Source of the DNA: Petrosia ficiformis
Taxonomy: Eukaryota; Porifera; Demospongiae; Haplosclerida; Petrosiidae
Direction of reading: 5' to 3'
Assembly (NCBI GenBank): GCA_947044365.1
Contig: OX345652.1
Location: 2,498,940-2,562,939 of the forward strand
Length of the DNA stretch: 64,000 nt
Both the position numbers and the translations under genes were made by a program. This document shows positions 1-11,500 of this stretch, one piece after another. Position 1 is the stretch's first letter; each line of letters begins with the position of its first letter. A model generated the notes under the pieces. That model saw only the letters and a program-made list of their open reading frames with translations. It had not been told where the DNA came from and did no database searches.

Positions 1-161
1 GTACTTGTGAAAGCTGCCATGATAGCATTCGTTGAAATCCAGTTGGAGGCAACTGCAAATCAGAGGTAGCCATTTTAGTCTAAACCCCGCCTACAGGCTA
101 GTAAATTTTAACCCAGTATACTTAGGGTTAATTAAAATTTAAAATTTTTGTGGATGTTTAG

Positions 162-3100
162 GAGAACGAATTTCAGTGGTATTCACTGTAGCTCAATTGA
201 TGATATCCTTGGTCCTCCATTAAGACCAACTGATGTGGAACAAGAGGTTGTAGATAGTGATGAATCATCATCTGATTCTTTACTGCATGACAGACAGAAC
301 TTAAAACCCTCAGTTTCAAGAAACCATGATAGTGAGGAACATGAGAAGGTATTACCCTTACATGAAAGAAATGTACCATTTCCTGAAATATCTAAAGAAC
401 CTTGTCACAATCCTCCTGAGAGTTATAAACCATCTGTTAATCAGGAAAATAGACCAGCTCTCACACATCCTTGCTGTTCTGTTCCACATTCATCTCCTGA
501 TATAGCATCTACCAACAAAGTTCAGTCAATCATGAGTGCTCATAATAAAAGTGTGTCCATGTGTTCATTAGGACAACAAGGTCATGTGAATACAAATGAA
601 GCTAGAGATCCCTTTTTTACATGTCTTAATACTGGAGTAAACAAAGTTTCTGTTGGATCTATGGAACTACATAAATTGTCTCTTATTGGTCGCGGAGGTA
701 CCAGTGAAGTGAGTGACCTACTAATAATCAACCTAATACATGCAAACTGTTGTGATCATAATATACCAATCCTGAACTCTAATTATATATATCATGATTA
801 TAAAACATTAATTGTTCCAGCTTGAAAAAGTTTCTAAATTAAGGCCTGAGTATGGACATGTATATAATTATACACAGTTAATTAATTATATGTCTCTATA
901 TGGTCTATTGTTCTATAGAGTCGTATTGTATTGTATCTTATATGGCAGTGTTTCCCCAAAGGGTGGTACCATGGTGCTCCCCCGCCCTTTAGTCTTGCTC
1001 CCTTAATTTTAAAGTGTATGCTGAATTTATAACACTGATTGACCAAACATCATGTACCACTGATACACTCCCCCACCCTTAATATTTATCCTGGAGTAAC
1101 ACTGTATACACCCTGTTTATATTCACTTGATTTTGGTCCTCTAATGAAATATATTATTTAATATATGGTTGAGTCTGGCTATCCAAGATTAAACTGAGAG
1201 AATGTAACAATAGCTGAAGTAGACCAGTTGTGTTATGTTCTACAATGTAATTATCTATGAGGTTATACTTTACTGTTCAATACAATGGGAATATGATTTG
1301 TAATTGAAAGGAGCTTATGAGCTCATACGCTCCTGCCCTCACCAATCTTCACTTTTCTCCAATCACGTTTTGTGTATCCAGTGATACATATGTACTAGTG
1401 TTGTTTTAGTATGACAATAATGACCACTTTTAGTTATACATGTAGTTATAGTATGATCTCAAATTTTAGTTATAGTTATAGTTAATCAATTTTAGGCTTA
1501 CTAAAAGGGTTTTAGTTTTAGTTAACTCACTAAAAGTGTCCATTATTGGCCAATCTTCATTTTAGTTAGCTATAGTTATTGCAATAGACCTGTAATTTAG
1601 TTATAGTTTTAGTTAACTGAAAATCAAAATGCCTTACTAAAAGGGGTTTTAGTTGTAGTTATAGTTAACTAAAACAACACTAATATGTATAGTTAATGAT
1701 AAAGACTTACTTCCTCAGTCCTCACCCAAATCATTAAGTTGTATTTGTTCCATACAGGTGTTCAAAGTAATTAGTAATGATGGAAATGTATATGCATTAA
1801 AAGAAGTGTACATGAAACATTCAGTACCACAAATAAAAGCTGCATACATCAATGAGATCAAACTACTCAGGAAACTGAAAGGAAAACCTGAAATTATCAC
1901 TTTACATGACTAGTGAGTATATACAAAACTGAAAAAAAGATTTGAAGTAATAGTCCATTAGTGAAACGCTAATGGACAGGTACATGTACATGTATGTTGT
2001 CTTCTGTGTGACTGTATGTGTACTAATTTGTTAGTGTAAAGTACACATGTAATGTCTGTTCACATTCACGATGACCTCAAAATTGACTTTATATGTAATA
2101 TAATGTATAGTTTAATGTCATAAGGTTAATACGTACATGATTATACTGTAACTCAATAATGAAGCAATGGATTGAAATTTGATATACACAAAAGAGAATG
2201 GGAAGGATAATTTGAAAATTTTACAGGAAAAAAATTGTTGTTGATTTCAAACTAAATTTATAAGCATTTTCTGAGGTCACAGTGAAGATGAATGTCCTAG
2301 TATTTACTTTTGGTGTGCTCATTATATATAGCTCATGGGACAAATCAGAAGGAATTCTCAGACTGTTGCTAGAATATGGAGAGATGGATCTCAGTGAAAT
2401 AATTCGTACAAGAGGAACATCTAGACCCTTGAAACAGGAGCCACTCTTGTTATTGTATCTGTGGCAACAAATGCTAAGAAGTGTAAAGGTACAAGCTGCA
2501 AAGTGCATAATTCAGTGGTTGCACATGTATGTATATACATGTACATGTATTTTGAATGGATATAATTGCGTACATTCTCATATTGTATTAATCAGACACA
2601 TATTATACTGTTAACCTAATACTTCACTATAGATTATTCATGATGAAGGTATTATACATAATGATCTTAAGCCAGAGAACTTTGTGTGTAGTGGTCTTCA
2701 CTTGAAACTCATAGACTTTGGTATAGCCAATAAGATTGAGGAAGATCATACCAGTGTGGAGAGAGATATTCGATGTGGTACTTCAAACTTTATGGCTCCA
2801 GAATGTATAATGACTCATCAAGATGAGGATTATTTTAAGGTAAGTGTGAGAACAATATTCAGGGATCAAAATAACGTCCAACAATCGGCCATTTTGCCTC
2901 TTTGTCCAGACAAAATTGCTTTTGACTGAACAAATTATAAGAAAGTTAATAACACAACAAATTAACAGTACCCTTACAGCAAGGTTAACTATTACTCAAG
3001 AGCAGTCATGGCCTAGTGGGTTACTTCTACATGTATCTCATAAGCCATAAATCGGTACAGTTTGTTTCCACATACATGTACATGTACATGTACATTTAAA

Positions 3101-3744
3101 TTCACAGCTTGCTAGTCAAATATTGTTTTCTCCAGATGTTTCTGCTTGACACTTTCAAAACTATTTCAAGCAGTGATATTACTAGAACCAGCTTTGAAAG
3201 CCTTAAAAAAGTATATACATAGTTACTTACTTTATTTGAATGTTAATTCAGAGAGTATAGCTCCATGTTTGGAGTTCCAAAAGTGTTCTGTTCTGAAGAG
3301 ATAGTGAACACACAGACAGAACCAACAGCAGTAGTTCAAAAGAGGATAAATAACAGTAATTAATAATAATTATTATATTTAATTCACCTACATGTATATA
3401 ATTTTGTATTTACTACATGTAGATTGGACGTGCAGCAGATGTGTGGTCACTAGGTTGTATCTTATACCTAATGATCTTCCAGAGAACCCCGTTTGAACAC
3501 ATCAAAAGGAAATTACAAAAATGGCAGGCCATTGTAGATCCTTCATTCACAATTTTGTATCCAGAGAATCTCAGTATTGAAGCTAAAGATGTGTTACAGG
3601 TAGGATACCATGTTATCTTAGCTTTGTTTCAGTATTTCACTTATACCTTTCCATTTTTAGTGCTGTCTTCAACGAAATCCCAAGCATAGACCTAACATTG
3701 AACAATTATTAAGACATCCTTTTCTTACAAATAATTCAATTTGA
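162..3744 (+). CDS. TTK: TTK/Mps1 dual-specificity protein kinase, C-terminal part (5' end outside window)
   Basis: Spindle-assembly-checkpoint kinase; in known animals it acts at kinetochores. Exons read as (162 or 177)-708, 1758-1912, 2332-2488, 2633-2839, 3423-3599 and 3661-3744, with GT..AG borders and matching phase. The first exon is a Ser/Pro/His-rich, poorly conserved linker ending in the glycine-rich loop IGRGGTSE|VFKV. Then come YALKEV (ATP-binding Lys), a catalytic loop with HNDLKPEN, IDFGIAN (DFG), MAPE (APE), DVWSLGCILY in helix F, and a C-lobe ending CCLQRNPKHRPN...HPFL before the stop. The GGTSEVF loop and IDFGIAN resemble metazoan TTK more than other kinases. The catalytic loop has Asn where vertebrate TTK has Ser (HSD). 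The 5' border of the first exon is uncertain, and the TPR-bearing N-terminus must lie upstream. The tail after the kinase domain is very short. Confidence 0.9.
1396..1682. mobile_element. MITE-like element, TAGTGTTGTTTTAGT family, copy 1
   Basis: About 287 bp in the first visible TTK intron. It is bounded by TAGTGTTGTTTTAGT on the left and the inverted CTAAAACAACACTA on the right, and filled with TTTTAGTTATAG-type repeats. A full-length relative lies at 15790-16082 and a partial one at about 14950-15160. No coding capacity. Non-autonomous DNA transposon is inference from the inverted ends and multiple copies. Confidence 0.7.
2056..2300. repeat. Dispersed repeat, CTGTTCACATTCA family, copy 1
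   Basis: Begins GTCTGTTCACATTCACGATGACC and ends within about 30 bp of the 2332 exon of the TTK gene. Related sequence is at 22409-22880 and 60449-60560, with shorter fragments near 31550 and 53518. All copies lie in introns. The copy at 22409 repeats the same order of blocks (GTCATAAGGTTAATA, CAATGGATT, AAGATTGTTG, CATTTTCTGAGG). No ORF. Confidence 0.6.
2866..3200. repeat. Dispersed ~320-bp repeat shared with the PRCC intron, copy 1
   Basis: Sequence from AACGTCCAACAATCGGCCATTTTGCC to AGCAGTGATATTACTAG recurs, diverged, at about 5925-6225 in the same + orientation. Shared blocks include GGCCATTTTGCCTCTTTG, AAGAGCAGTCATGGCCTAG and AGATGTTTCTGC. It lies in an intron of the TTK gene immediately after a splice donor. 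No coding capacity. Confidence 0.6.
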
Positions 3745-4018
3745 TTTTCTTGAGAATTTCTACCATCAGTTTTATTTTTTTCCAATCATACATGTATATT
3801 GCTTTCTGATTATCTCGACACTGTGATTCCAAATATGGTATGAAACCCAGGAGTTAGAAATAGTGTAAACTTGGGTGCTTCCTCACATGCATTACATCAT
3901 ACATTCTAGGCAGTATCATTGTAATAGTTGTATGCTGTTTATAATCAGTTGCTATAAATAGTGTGTGGGTTGAGGTTTTGTTACTAGTGACTGCTACATG
4001 AAGAAACTCTCGAAAACT

Positions 4019-4213
4019 CGAGTTCCAAATACTGTACATAACCCAGGAGGTACAAATAGTATGGACACTGGTGTACCAAATACTGTACATAACCCAGGAG
4101 GTACAAATAGTATGGACACTGGTGTACCAAATACTATACATAACCCAGGAGGTACAAATAGTATGGACACTGGTGCACCAAATACTATACATAACCCAGG
4201 AGGTACAAATAGA
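4019..4213. repeat. 51-bp minisatellite (about 4 units)
   Basis: Unit CCAAATACTGTACATAACCCAGGAGGTACAAATAGTATGGACACTGGTGTA, repeated almost exactly about four times. A diverged outlier near 3831-3875 (CCAAATATGGTATGAAACCCAGGAGTTAGAAATAG) suggests an older, longer array. Because 51 is divisible by 3 and the unit lacks stops in some frames, both strands are open here (17-residue protein repeat). No splice or homology support for translation. It sits between the convergent 3' ends of the TTK and PRCC genes. Confidence 0.85.
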
Positions 4214-4403
4214 ATGTTCCAAATACTTATGAAGAAGTATCTAAAACCACATTATTCATATTTAGTTTTGTCATTGACTCATGGTAATATGAATAATTGT
4301 CGTATTTACATGTATATATTAATAATTTAATATTGATTATAAATAATATAATTAGAAGTAAAAATATAACAAGTGAAATTGACTGAATGTACATGTAGTG
4401 CTA

Positions 4404-7400
4404 TTAGAATCCATATTTCATTTGTGTTTGTTTTCTTGTTGCTGCAGCCTGAGACCAAAAGTTTTTTAATTCTTGTTCTCTTTCTTTGGCCTGGAATATA
4501 ACAAGTAAATTTCTTCAAACATAAGACACAGAGGTTACATCCTGACAAAATTATTTTTATGGGACCATGCTAGGGGGAAGAGAGCTATGAGGGAATGCCC
4601 CTAACTAAATATTGTTCTTTGCAACTACTACAATGTCCTGTTCATAATAATGATTTGTTATGCTATTAGGATTTTGGAGAGGGAGCTTTCTCCCCCTTGT
4701 AACATGTACTTGTAACTTAACACAAAGGGTTTAATCAAAGATAGTTCATTATCCAAAAGTACAAAATTTGAAGCTACACATCAGGTAGCACCTTCCAAAA
4801 TTAAAAATGATGAAAGTCAAATATTGGAATATCGTTGCTGAATAACGCAAGGTCTACAAGCTAATAAACTCCACTTGATCATATGTGCATAGTACTACTT
4901 GTTTGTGTATTCAAGCAATCATATTTATATTACCTGACGTGCTAGCCATGTAATTTGATGCTTTCTCTTCTGTGTACTTGTATATACTAAGTTCTCTGGC
5001 TGAAATAAGAGGAAAGAAACTTTTATGATTAAATAGAATACTGTGTGTTTTATTATGAATTGCACAACTCCATCCATGCTATGAAGGAATAATGTAATCT
5101 CTAAAGAACAAAATTTGACCTCTATACCTTGAACACTATATATTCTATTCATGGTAGTGATGATACATGTACACCTCAGGCTTTACTGGTGTCATCAATT
5201 AAAAGGTCATTCATGTTCCACCTTAACCTCGGAATGACCAACAATCTTTTTACCCTCACCATTTTTATATAATTATCCTTCCTGTTCTTTTTTGCACACT
5301 TGCATGTATGTGAAATTTAGATGCTGTGCTTCATTATTGAGTTGCAGTACAATCATGTATTAACCATATGACGTTAAACTATACACTATATTACATCTGA
5401 CATTGAACTATACACTATATTACATATAAAGTTATCATTATCAAGGTCATTATACATGTACATGTAAATGTTTAGTATTTCTATTTTATAAGTGCTACAT
5501 GCTGTGATAAGGTAAGTTTACAGTACAGAAAAGACTAACCACTGTGCCACTGGTAGAAGAGTGTTGTTCTGTTAGGTACTTTTTATAAGCTACAGCATCC
5601 TTTATTTCATTTTCTGAAATATCCATCATTTGTCTCAGAGATGCTTCTTCAGCTTTTTGTTTTTTCTTTCTTCCTCCACCTCCTGCTAATCTACACAACT
5701 ACATAGGCACACAAACATGACACATTGCTAAACAATGTAATTATATCAAGAGGATTAAACTGCACTTTGTAGAATATTGAATATAAAAATACAGTATCAT
5801 TCCTTTTTCTTATCCACTATTTGATAATAATTATTATTAGATACATTGTACAAGGTGTAGTGCATTCTTGACTCTTATTTTTCCTTTATTTCTAATTCTC
5901 CCATGACTATCTATATATAGTACTTGAAATAATGTCCATTAATTGGCCATTTTGCCTCTTTGACTGGACAAAATTGCATTTGACCAGACAAATCATCTGA
6001 TTTGTTGTAAGAATAATACAACAAAATAAGAACAGTAACCTCACAGTGAGGTTAAATATTAGTCAAGAGCAGTCATGGCCTAGCGTTCTATATCTCATAA
6101 GCCATAAATGGGTACAATACAGGTTTATGAGATTTGTTTTTCAGACAACTGCTGGTGAAATATTGTTTTGTCTAGATGTTTCTGCTGGACACTTTCAAAA
6201 GCTATTTCGAGCAGTGATGTTACATGTACATATCATAAACATTATTATGTACATGTATTAACTATTGTTGATGACGATTAAAGCTTTGAATTTTCAGGCA
6301 GCTCCACCAGCGAGAAACCATTAATTCCAGTTAATTTTACATGTACTGCAAAATGTAAATTTATAATTTTAGATCAAACTCAGTACTTACCATTGCTTCA
6401 TTCATAGTTATTTTGTCGTCTTCAGGTGGCATTACTTCTTCACTACTAGTGGATGGAATATGAGGAGTTGTCTCTGGATAGATATATACTTGCTGTGTTT
6501 GGTTTGTAGTTCCAGTAATAGAATTAAAATCAACGGATGGATATGAACTATTATCAATACTGTGGTCAATAGTGGGCATTGACTCTGAATCACTGGATCT
6601 TAAAGGTTTTGTATCTTCAAGATTTGAGAAAAACTTTACATCAGGATCCTCTTCATAATCATCAGATTGATTCTGTTTTAGTCTCTTCACAGTGTAAGGA
6701 ATAAAAGATGAATTGTTGCTTTTTTTTCCTTGATTTCTTTTCGGCTGAGGTAATAATGATGTCAATCCCTTTGATGTGTGAAATACAATGTAAATATACA
6801 CCATAGTGCTGTCATGATATGGAAATATTCCATGTCATATGTGATATTATACATATATACATGTAAGTCATGACCATTAAATAAGTAATGTAATAGATGC
6901 ATATTGCTATATTTACTGTATTACTGTTATGGTGGAAAAGATGCCATTATCAATGAATTGAACAATAAAATCACCCTTATTTCTAGGCTGGCTTGGGATG
7001 ATTGATCGATTAATCAATTGATATTGCAAATTCTACTAATTTTCGATTGTGTAAGTTGGTGATATCAATTATTCTAGAAGACATACTTGTCAAGCATGTG
7101 GGAGCAAATACTGTACAATATGGAAGTGATAGAAAACCATTTTGATCATCAAATGGGAGGAGTTTCTTGTATTAATTGACTTGCTGATTTTATTCAATAC
7201 ACTAGTACACACATAAATGGAAACTATTGTACTGAAAATGTTGTGCTAAGTTAGCAGCTATACATGACAGATTGTTGTGGATAATTAACAACAAATATGG
7301 AGGTTGTATGAAGAGCTACATGTAAATGCAGCAAAAATTACCATGGAATTTGACTTCTTTCTTGGTGTAGTATCTTCATCATCAGATGAATCAGCCTGTA

Positions 7401-8431
7401 TGCAGAAAACAAGTGTGATATGCAAGGAAATATTATATATACATGTACATATGTACATGTATATTTGTATATACATGTACATAATTTATGTATATGTCAG
7501 GGTTTCATCTGTGAAGTGGTACATGCTAGCATTAATTAGGGATGTAGGTTCCTATGTTTGGTATAGTTATGACATGTTAGTCTTGTTTCCAGGTGCCCAC
7601 GCTTTAAATGAGCAAAAGGGCATTTTGTGACTTTAGTTGAATTTCTTGCCATTTTTTGATCAGTTAAATCATTGATAACGCTTCGTTGTGGGAGGAGTAG
7701 TGGAGTACAATCGTGTAATCTATAAAAAGTGCTATATAATTATGTAGGCTAAATCTGATATTTAAAAATCTTTCTTCTATTCCTAGAACAGAAATCTGGA
7801 CACAAATTAAGTTTTCTTTATAGTTGACGACAATGTAGCTAAGACGACCATATAACACCATGCTACACAACAAGAAGATTAGGTGCATTCCAAAGTGCTA
7901 CTGCTTTGTGTTATATCAATCTGCACAGGAAGGAACATTAAAGAGGTTCAAATTATAATGTGAATTAGTGCACATGAAAAGGGTTAAATCTGTGGTCTTT
8001 TTTCTTTGCCACCTTAAGAGTCTGGTATGAGGCTAAACGTCACACTGATATTGTCTCCATAATCTAAGTAGAAGTTTCCCTTCGACTTGCCATCTCACCA
8101 TGTGATTATCAATAAAATCACACATTAGTCATACGCTCCATTTGAACACATGTTGTGTACTAACCAGATGAGATCAGACAATATGATAGGAGCAGGTACC
8201 CATCACTCACTCACTTACTAAGACTACATACATAACATAACATAGGTAGTTACTCACCTCCAACTGAGGAAGAATTATTTTGACATGTTCTTTTACACTA
8301 CTCTCTTGAGCAGTTCTTTTTCTTGGAAGTATGGAAACAATCTGTATTCTTTTTTCAGTTTTCTGTGTGATCTCAGTATCACTGGATTCACTGTCAGAGT
8401 CTCCATAGCTAGCTATTTGATGAAGAGCCAT
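4404..8431 (-). CDS. PRCC: PRCC homologue (proline-rich, mitotic checkpoint/splicing-associated protein)
   Basis: Six exons on the minus strand: 8431-8258, 7395-7342, 6768-6391, 5698-5540, 4999-4934 and 4490-4404. All junctions are phase 0, giving 305 aa. The start MALHQIASYGDSDSES matches the acidic, Ser-rich PRCC N-terminus. GLTSLLPQPK is the conserved short motif after the acidic segment. The C-terminus has RKHQITWLARQAKERE and ends KQTQMKYGF, nearly identical to the hallmark end of the family. A GGGGRKKKQK basic patch around residue 207 may be a nuclear-localisation signal. In vertebrates PRCC is nuclear, interacts with MAD2L2 and spliceosome components, and is a fusion partner in renal carcinoma. 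The protein is shorter and much less proline-rich than the vertebrate one. The acceptor for exon 4 was chosen (TAG then TTG TGT) because the nearer GTAG at 5691-5694 breaks phase. In-frame codons upstream of 8431 exist, but this Met best fits the family start. Confidence 0.93.
5925..6225. repeat. Dispersed ~320-bp repeat, copy 2
   Basis: Diverged copy of the 2866-3200 repeat, same + orientation, in the intron between PRCC exons 3 and 4. It shares GGCCATTTTGCCTCTTTG, AAGAGCAGTCATGGCCTAG, and TAGATGTTTCTGCTGGACACTTTC near its end. Confidence 0.6.
6985..7206. mobile_element. MITE-like element, GATTAATCGATTAATC family, copy 1 (diverged)
   Basis: TGGGATGATTGATCGATTAATCAATTGATATTG followed by AAGCATGTGGGAGCAAATACTGTACAATATGGAAGTGATAG parallels the longer element at 16256-16555. 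The right end is missing or heavily eroded. Lies in the intron between PRCC exons 2 and 3. No ORF. Confidence 0.6.
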
Positions 8432-8521
8432 GAGGGTGTGCCGAGTACAGACCACACCCTCTACGGCCTCTAGTTGACCAGTGTTGCAGTTTTGTGAAAG
8501 AGAAAGCTCAACTTGACAAGT
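8432..8521. promoter_or_regulatory. Divergent (head-to-head) PRCC/MALT1 intergenic region, candidate bidirectional promoter
   Basis: Only 90 bp separate the PRCC ATG (8431, minus) from the paracaspase ATG (8522, plus), so both 5' UTRs and the core promoter must share this stretch or overlap the coding exons. It contains a perfect 9-bp inverted repeat, GAGGGTGTG (8432-8440) and CACACCCTC (8453-8461), spaced by 12 bp. The arms resemble CACCC-box/KLF-type sites. No TATA box is evident. Promoter function is inferred from gene orientation. Confidence 0.6.
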
Positions 8522-11500
8522 ATGTGGGAAATTACTCAACAGAAGCTAAAAGCAGCTGCGAAGTTCCTGGACGAGATACCAAGTGGTCTACCTGGTAAAG
8601 GTACAAGTAATGATGAATATTGGCGGCAGTTTATAAGAGCTATCCCTTACAAGCTTTATACACAACAAAAAATCGAGTCATTCGCTGATGAACTACAGGG
8701 TGTCACTGGAAGCCCTTCTCTCAAACTGCTACTAGATCTACGACAGCGTGGATTCAGCTATGAAAAGTTTCTTGAGTGTCTGGAAAAGATAAAATGCTAT
8801 AAAGCTTTAAATTTATTTCTTCAATCAAGTGAGTGGTTCATATAAGACTGTAATACATAATTATTATGTATGTAGTTCCAAAAGGTTCAGGTAAATCTGA
8901 TTCTTGTAAAGTAATGTGGGGCACTTCCTTAAATTTAATGAGACCACTACTGTATTTCATATGATTCGCCAGACTACTGCTAGTTCTCTGTGTTAATGGT
9001 CCCTTCATAGAGAGTGCTACCATACTCTGATTATACCCAATTATGGAAACATTTGTGAAATCAATGATCATTCCTCCCTTAGTTGGTAATACTATAGGTA
9101 TATGTGTATTATAATGATCATGGCTTTAAACTTTGAGAATATTATTTCTCACATAAAAGAATATTCTTAAAGACAATTTGTAAAACAAAATTGAAGGAAA
9201 CAGTGTAATGAACACAGGTTTTAGAATTTAGATTTTTTTTCCTTACTGCAGACCCCATGTACAGACCATAACCCAAAATTTGAAAACCAAATGCTGATGT
9301 TGAGCAATGATCCATAGTTCCATACATGTAGTGTATTGATTTTGGGTTATAGTACAGTTAGTATTTACATATAGTAGAGTACTGCTTTCTTAGATACTGG
9401 AAATACAAATCACTGCTCTCATGACAAAAGTATATGTACATGTAGTTATGAGAGTATAGTTATGAAGTTTCAACTCTGATAGATTCTTGAAGCATGTTAT
9501 GTGGTAGAAAGACATACCTGTAGCGTGGAATAATTGTGGAATTGGGATGGTGTGATATGACTGCTATCAATACAAAATCAGGATTGTGTTTGTCACCAAG
9601 ACTATCATTATGATACATGTACTTCTGTAAGTGGCATTTTGCACTGACAACGACAAGTAGTTGAAGTTGCTTATGAATGAAGTACCTACCATCTTATCTA
9701 ATTGTATTTGTTGGTATACATTTTCATAATTTTGTTGTTTGTTTGTGATGTGAAAATACTCCTTTGTCTTCCATTTCTTGCATAGCTGTTCCTATTATAA
9801 ATGTTGATCCTCAACCTCAGTCAGTTCGTATTGGAGGGACTATTGTCTTACACTGTGAAGCAGTATGTACTCCTCCACCCCCTCAATATCAATGGTATTG
9901 GGGAGACACACCTCTTAGAAACCAGAGATCTTCAAGGCTGGAAATATATAAAGCTGATGTACAGAATGCTGGAGTATATAAATGCAAAGTTACAAATCCT
10001 CGTATAGTTGATATTAAACACAATCATAGTTGGTCCAATCTAGCAAAAGTAGAAATATTGAAGTTTCCAATACAAGGTTAATGATGTTACTGCATTTCAC
10101 TTTCAAAATGTTTTGTTTTAATGTCATTCATGTATATATAAGTCTTATATTAGAATGGATAGAGGGAAGTGGAACAATAATTTACAGCTTGAAACTTGTT
10201 ACCCTGCGCAGTATGATGCACAAGGGGTTAAGCAATTGGTTGTGTCTGTTTGTCAGTCAGTCTGCCTGTCATGCAAAAAAAATCAGAATTGATACTTTAG
10301 AATACTTTAAACATCTTCTAAACTCATCAGTCAGCTAGAAAATAGTCATATAATGACGTATGTATACCTTGCAGAAGCTAATGCATTTCACAGTATCTGC
10401 AATTCCTGGGTTATCTTATCAGTTTATAAGTCCACCATTTGTTTCCAGTCAGTCACGCCCTTCATAACAATTATTTATGATATTCTCCTGTTCTCTCAGC
10501 TAATATTATGCAGTATTGCGCGGGGTATGTGTTCTAGGAATATCTAGTTATGGATGATATCCATGTAAAATTCCATTTATTTATAATTTGTGTGACATAC
10601 ATATACATATATGTCTAAAGTGCATGTAAAACTATAGTGGGCATTGTCATCACAAAGTACAGTAAGAGAAAATGTCCATTATGAAGAAATGCTCTTTATA
10701 ATAATACAAAAGCTACATACATGTGCTACAAAATAGACCTTTGATTAGCAACTTGTTCTTAATGATATAAAAATATTTTACATTTACTTATCTACTGTAC
10801 TTACATGTATGTATTAGGATATGACATGTTATGCAACTTTGACTTAATTATACACTTGATATGAAAGTATTGTGCTTGTACATGTACATATCTCTATAGT
10901 TATGTATTAGGATATGACATGTTATACACTAGAATTTCAGTGGTACATGTACATGTAAATTCACTCCCAATATTCACATATCATTGTAGTACACAATTGT
11001 AATATCTTTGCTGTAGAAACGGTCAATCATAAACCTATTAGATCGGATACTGAAACAGACATGTCATCACTTAGAAGTGAGAGTGGAATGAGCATTGCAG
11101 CAAGAGGTGGAATCTTTGCAGGTGAATTAACAAAATTGTATTATTTTCTTTGCTAAAAGTCTATGTGACTCATTGTGTTTAACTTAACTATCTGATTATA
11201 CACACTTCATTGTCTTTGGCAAAACGATGCAAACAGCAATTGAAATTGTAGCAGTATCATTCATACATAGAAGAGAATTATGATGTATTGTTGATAAAGG
11301 AGTATGTATTATTACTCTCATGAGTAAGTTTGATGATAAAACTATTTACATGTATGGAACACTAGTTATGTGAACAAAGTCATTTCCACATTTGATTGCG
11401 TCCTCAAATTTAGGATACAATGACTTTATACATGTATGAGTGTATAGTTTTCAACAGGAGCCCATAATGACCTTGACCACAAAGCGTAAGAGTAGGAGTG

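Noticed and set aside
3854..4330. Open frames on both strands with a 17-residue repeat
   Set aside because: Explained by the 51-bp minisatellite; lies after the TTK stop.
5691..5694. GTAG just before 5690 as the acceptor of PRCC exon 4
   Set aside because: It leaves the exon out of phase with exon 3; the TAG at 5699-5701 restores phase 0.
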